Notes under the pieces: generated by a model
The model's input: only the letters and a program-made list of their open reading frames with translations
The model's database searches: none
What the model was told of the DNA's origin: nothing
Shown: positions 5,454 through 7,078 of the stretch, in pieces
How positions within the stretch are numbered: the stretch's first letter is position 1
Layout: every line of letters begins with the position of its first letter
Source of the DNA: CAZPEV01 sp964585635
GTDB lineage: Bacteria > Zixibacteria > MSB-5A5 > GN15 > JAAZOE01
Direction of reading: 5' to 3'
Length of the DNA: 7,078 nt
Assembly: GCA_964585635.1 (NCBI GenBank)
Contig: CAZPEV010000170.1
Span: 1 to 7,078 of the forward strand
Position numbers and translations under genes: made by a program

Positions 5454-6689
5454 CTATGGGCAGATGGGAGTCGGGCCGCTCTTGAAGATGTAGTTGATGA
5501 TGTAGACGGCGTCGCCGACGTTGGTGGCGCCATCGGCGTTGGCGTCACCGGCGGTGGCGGGACTGGGCACCGGGCCGCTCTTGAAGATGTAATTGATGAT
5601 ATAGACGGCGTCGCCGATATTGATCGTCCGGTCGCCGTTGGCATCGCCGCAGGGGTAGTAGGTCATGACCGGCTTTTGATTCAGCACCGTCATCTGGCCG
5701 CCGGCAATCACCGTAACTGTGATTGTGTCCTTGCTCTGAGAAGGCCCGGCCGTAATCGTCGCCGAGAATGTCCCGTCGCCGTTGTCGGTTACGGCGGACA
5801 GTTGGCCGCCGCCGGAGTTGGACAGGGTGACAGCAGCGCCGGCGATCGGGGGTTGATTATCGTGGTTTCGGGGCGTGACCGTGATCGCGGCCGAATGGGT
5901 GGTTCCGGCTCCAAGCAGGGCGGGGTTGACTGTCGCCTGCGACAGATCGGGGTCGGCATATTTGTGCGTCGTCCAGGTATTGAATTGCTGGCGCAGGATC
6001 GGTATCGGGTTGACGCTGCAGATGGTGTTGTCGACAAATTCGTAGAGATATGAGGTTTCATCGCCGGAGTGCATAACCCTGACGTAGGCCGAAATGGCCG
6101 GCTTGTTGCAGCCCATGCAACGGGTGTCGGCGCCGCGGACATTGGCCGCCTCCAGGGCCGCCATCAGTTTTTCCTCCAGCGGGCCGGCCGTCGTCAGAAA
6201 AGCCAGCTCGATGGTGTCGAGGATTTGCGGGCCGAGGAGGATATTCCCCTGGATGGCGTAGTTGGGGCCAAGCTTGTTCCCTTTCCAGTCATCGGTGTAT
6301 TCACCGGTGAACCCGGCCGAGCGAACCGGCCCGGCCAGGGTGACGACGCCGTACTGCCGATAAGCGGGAGAGCCTTCAGCGTCGTTTAACGTCAGCCAGT
6401 TGATGATTGAATCGGCGGTCAGCCCGGCGGCGAGCAGGGCGTGGGCGTTGATCTGGTTTGTGGATAGGTAATAGGCCTGCGTATTGACCCCGCCGATGTT
6501 GGGGATGAGGTCGTTGATCATCTTCGACCCGGCGATACAGGAGGCGCCGGCGCTGCCGACGGCGCCGGTAACGGTATCGACGGCGACGATGGAAAAGGTC
6601 GCCTGAGCGATGGAGGAACACAGGATGACGAGCAATGCTCCCGAAAAAAGTGTCGCCCGCCGAACGTATCCATTAAACGATGATTTCAT
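5454..6689 (-). CDS. Secreted DUF1028 / Ig-like / dockerin modular protein
   Basis: This 411-aa exported protein has four parts. A Sec signal peptide (1-30) has R10/R11, a hydrophobic core and an AQA site. A DUF1028 domain (about 31-225) starts TFSIVAVDTVTGAVG and contains the family-typical GLTADSIINWL (89-99), YRQYGVV (110-116), NYAIQGNILLGPQIL (143-157) and a LEEKLMAALEAA helix (171-182). An Ig/invasin (Big_1)-like domain (about 255-335) contains AGAAVTLS and TDNGDGTFSATITAG. Two dockerin type I-like calcium repeats follow (348-373 and 381-406). In the family the DUF1028 fold is linked to N-terminal-nucleophile hydrolases, but no activity is established. Signal cleavage after A30 would leave T31 first. 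C51, C191, C194 and C224 could form disulfides outside the cytoplasm. No lipobox fits C24. The start has a GAGGG ribosome binding site and a good promoter upstream. It is monocistronic and convergent to the DinB gene. The substrate and dockerin partner are unknown. Confidence 0.93.
   Translation of the reverse strand: MKSSFNGYVRRATLFSGALLVILCSSIAQATFSIVAVDTVTGAVGSAGASCIAGSKMINDLIPNIGGVNTQAYYLSTNQINAHALLAAGLTADSIINWLTLNDAEGSPAYRQYGVVTLAGPVRSAGFTGEYTDDWKGNKLGPNYAIQGNILLGPQILDTIELAFLTTAGPLEEKLMAALEAANVRGADTRCMGCNKPAISAYVRVMHSGDETSYLYEFVDNTICSVNPIPILRQQFNTWTTHKYADPDLSQATVNPALLGAGTTHSAAITVTPRNHDNQPPIAGAAVTLSNSGGGQLSAVTDNGDGTFSATITAGPSQSKDTITVTVIAGGQMTVLNQKPVMTYYPCGDANGDRTINIGDAVYIINYIFKSGPVPSPATAGDANADGATNVGDAVYIINYIFKSGPTPICP
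5472..5621 (-). repeat. Tandem 51-nt near-identical repeats encoding the two dockerin units
   Basis: The 51 bases at 5472-5522 and 5571-5621 differ at only four positions by eye, with a 99-nt (33-codon) period. They encode IGDAVYIINYIFKSGP and VGDAVYIINYIFKSGP. The calcium-loop residues are D349, N351, D353, N357 and D360 in the first unit and D382, N384, D386, N390 and D393 in the second, following the dockerin D-x-N-x-D...N-x-x-D spacing. The DNA similarity suggests recent duplication or gene conversion. Confidence 0.85.
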
Positions 6690-6696
6690 GGCACAA

Positions 6697-6701
6697 CCCT
6701 C
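6697..6701 (-). promoter_or_regulatory. Ribosome binding site of the secreted DUF1028 gene
   Basis: On the - strand GAGGG ends 7 nt before the ATG (6689-6687). This is a good Shine-Dalgarno match at normal spacing and fixes the start, which also yields a complete signal peptide. Confidence 0.7.
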
Positions 6702-6794
6702 GGTTTTGCGTGCTTTTTGCTCATTTGTGACAAAGGCGAAAGCGAGTTGCGGTGAAAGGCAAGACCAACCTTCCGATTCACGGCAATTACTATT

Positions 6795-6822
6795 AATATA
6801 CGAGGCCGCTGTTTCTTGTCAA
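6795..6822 (-). promoter_or_regulatory. Sigma70-like promoter for the secreted DUF1028 gene
   Basis: Read on the - strand, TTGACA (6822-6817, a perfect -35 consensus) is followed after 16 nt by TATATT (6800-6795, 5 of 6 to TATAAT). Transcription would start around 6788, giving a leader of about 100 nt before the ATG at 6689. No strong structure is apparent by eye in that leader. A -35 at full consensus in an otherwise GC-rich context is a fairly persuasive match. Confidence 0.62.
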
Positions 6823-7056
6823 CCGGTATCGCTCCGGGGTGCCTATGATCCCTGGTCGCAGGGAGAATTGGTGGCAGTTTAGTTGTGGGGAAGGGGCGAT
6901 ATCGATGCGAAATTTCGTTGGACAAGGATGGGGCAGTTGGGGTTACGGCAAATTGGGTCCGTTTGCTCATTTTATTGCTTTTTGTATCCCCTCCAGCGCG
7001 AGAGGGGGGATGAGAGGGTGTTCCGGACGGCCGGGAGGGGCGTGGAATGCCCAGGC
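6823..7056. other. Intergenic region with no recognisable gene
   Basis: An open frame on + at 6839-7066 gives a Gly/Trp-rich product with no ribosome binding site, no recognisable domain and an erratic composition, so I do not call it. A GC-rich inverted repeat (6986-6993 with 7004-7011) is present, but T-rich sequence lies before it, not after it, on the + strand. No RNA gene or mobile element is visible. Confidence 0.5.
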
Positions 7057-7078
7057 GGAGGTATAGCGTGTGAGTGTT
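7057..7078 (+). promoter_or_regulatory. Possible ribosome binding site and GTG start of a gene leaving the window
   Basis: GGAGG (7057-7061) is followed after 8 nt by GTG (7070-7072) and the codons AGT GTT. A GTG at 7068 would stop at once (TGA). Only three codons are visible, so the gene itself cannot be assessed. Confidence 0.25.

Noticed and set aside
5394..6389. Two + strand open frames (5394-6053 and 6069-6389) over the secreted protein gene
   Set aside because: They are complements of a gene with signal peptide, DUF1028, Ig and dockerin domains; their products are low-complexity Gly/Val/Arg-rich sequences without domains.
6611..6689. Lipoprotein signal (C24) in the secreted protein
   Set aside because: The residues before the Cys are V-I-L, lacking the small residue (G/A/S) required at -1 of a lipobox; the AQA signal peptidase I site is a better fit.
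6708..6985. Similar T-rich words (GCTTTTTG and GCTCATTT) near 6711 and 6964
   Set aside because: They are short, in different order and flanked by unrelated sequence; no direct repeat or attachment site is supported.
6986..7011. GC-rich hairpin as a terminator
   Set aside because: ATCCCCTC pairs with the downstream GGGGGGAT block, but the T-rich stretch lies before the stem on + and reads as A-rich after it on -, so neither direction fits an intrinsic terminator.
6839..7066. + strand open frame at the right end
   Set aside because: It has no ribosome binding site or recognisable domain, shows odd Gly/Trp-rich composition, and begins next to a promoter pointing the other way.

Overview
The window reads as a chromosomal segment of a Gram-negative-type bacterium. 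Genes in the left half look high in GC (not counted over the whole window). The most lineage-suggestive item is a secreted protein ending in two dockerin-like repeats of the form GDAN..D...N.GDAVYIINYIFKSGP. I associate this tail style with candidate phyla around the FCB group (Zixibacteria and relatives). That assignment is recalled from memory, not searched, so treat it as a hypothesis.

Left two thirds (1-4306, all on +): a tightly packed housekeeping operon. It runs from the 3' end of hpt (purine salvage), through ftsH (membrane AAA+ zinc protease), folE (GTP cyclohydrolase I, overlapping ftsH by 83 nt) and folP (dihydropteroate synthase), to dacA/cdaA (membrane diadenylate cyclase, starting on the base after the folP stop). 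folE and folP carry out an early and a late step of dihydropteroate synthesis. FtsH and the cyclase are both membrane proteins. The usual cyclase partners cdaR (YbbR) and glmM do not follow dacA here.

Middle (4307-5411, +): a 73-nt gap with a weak hairpin leads to an AT-richer orphan gene (about 44% GC by hand count). It encodes a 137-aa protein carrying an R-x4-H motif reminiscent of HEPN proteins. Next comes a DinB-family protein with the usual His triad. A hairpin with T-rich flanks on both sides (5381-5411) separates this block from the convergent gene on the right.

Right (5454-6822, -): one secreted modular protein with a signal peptide, a DUF1028 domain, an Ig/invasin-like domain and a two-repeat dockerin. 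It has its own sigma70-like promoter (TTGACA - 16 nt - TATATT) and a GAGGG ribosome binding site. The predicted signal peptidase cut leaves a Thr at the start of the DUF1028 domain, which is notable because this fold is thought to belong to the N-terminal-nucleophile class. The last ~250 nt look non-coding, apart from a possible ribosome binding site and GTG start running off the right edge.

I saw no RNA genes, CRISPR array, insertion sequence or obviously new multi-gene system. The items most worth a second look are the DUF1028-Ig-dockerin protein and the low-GC HEPN-like orphan.
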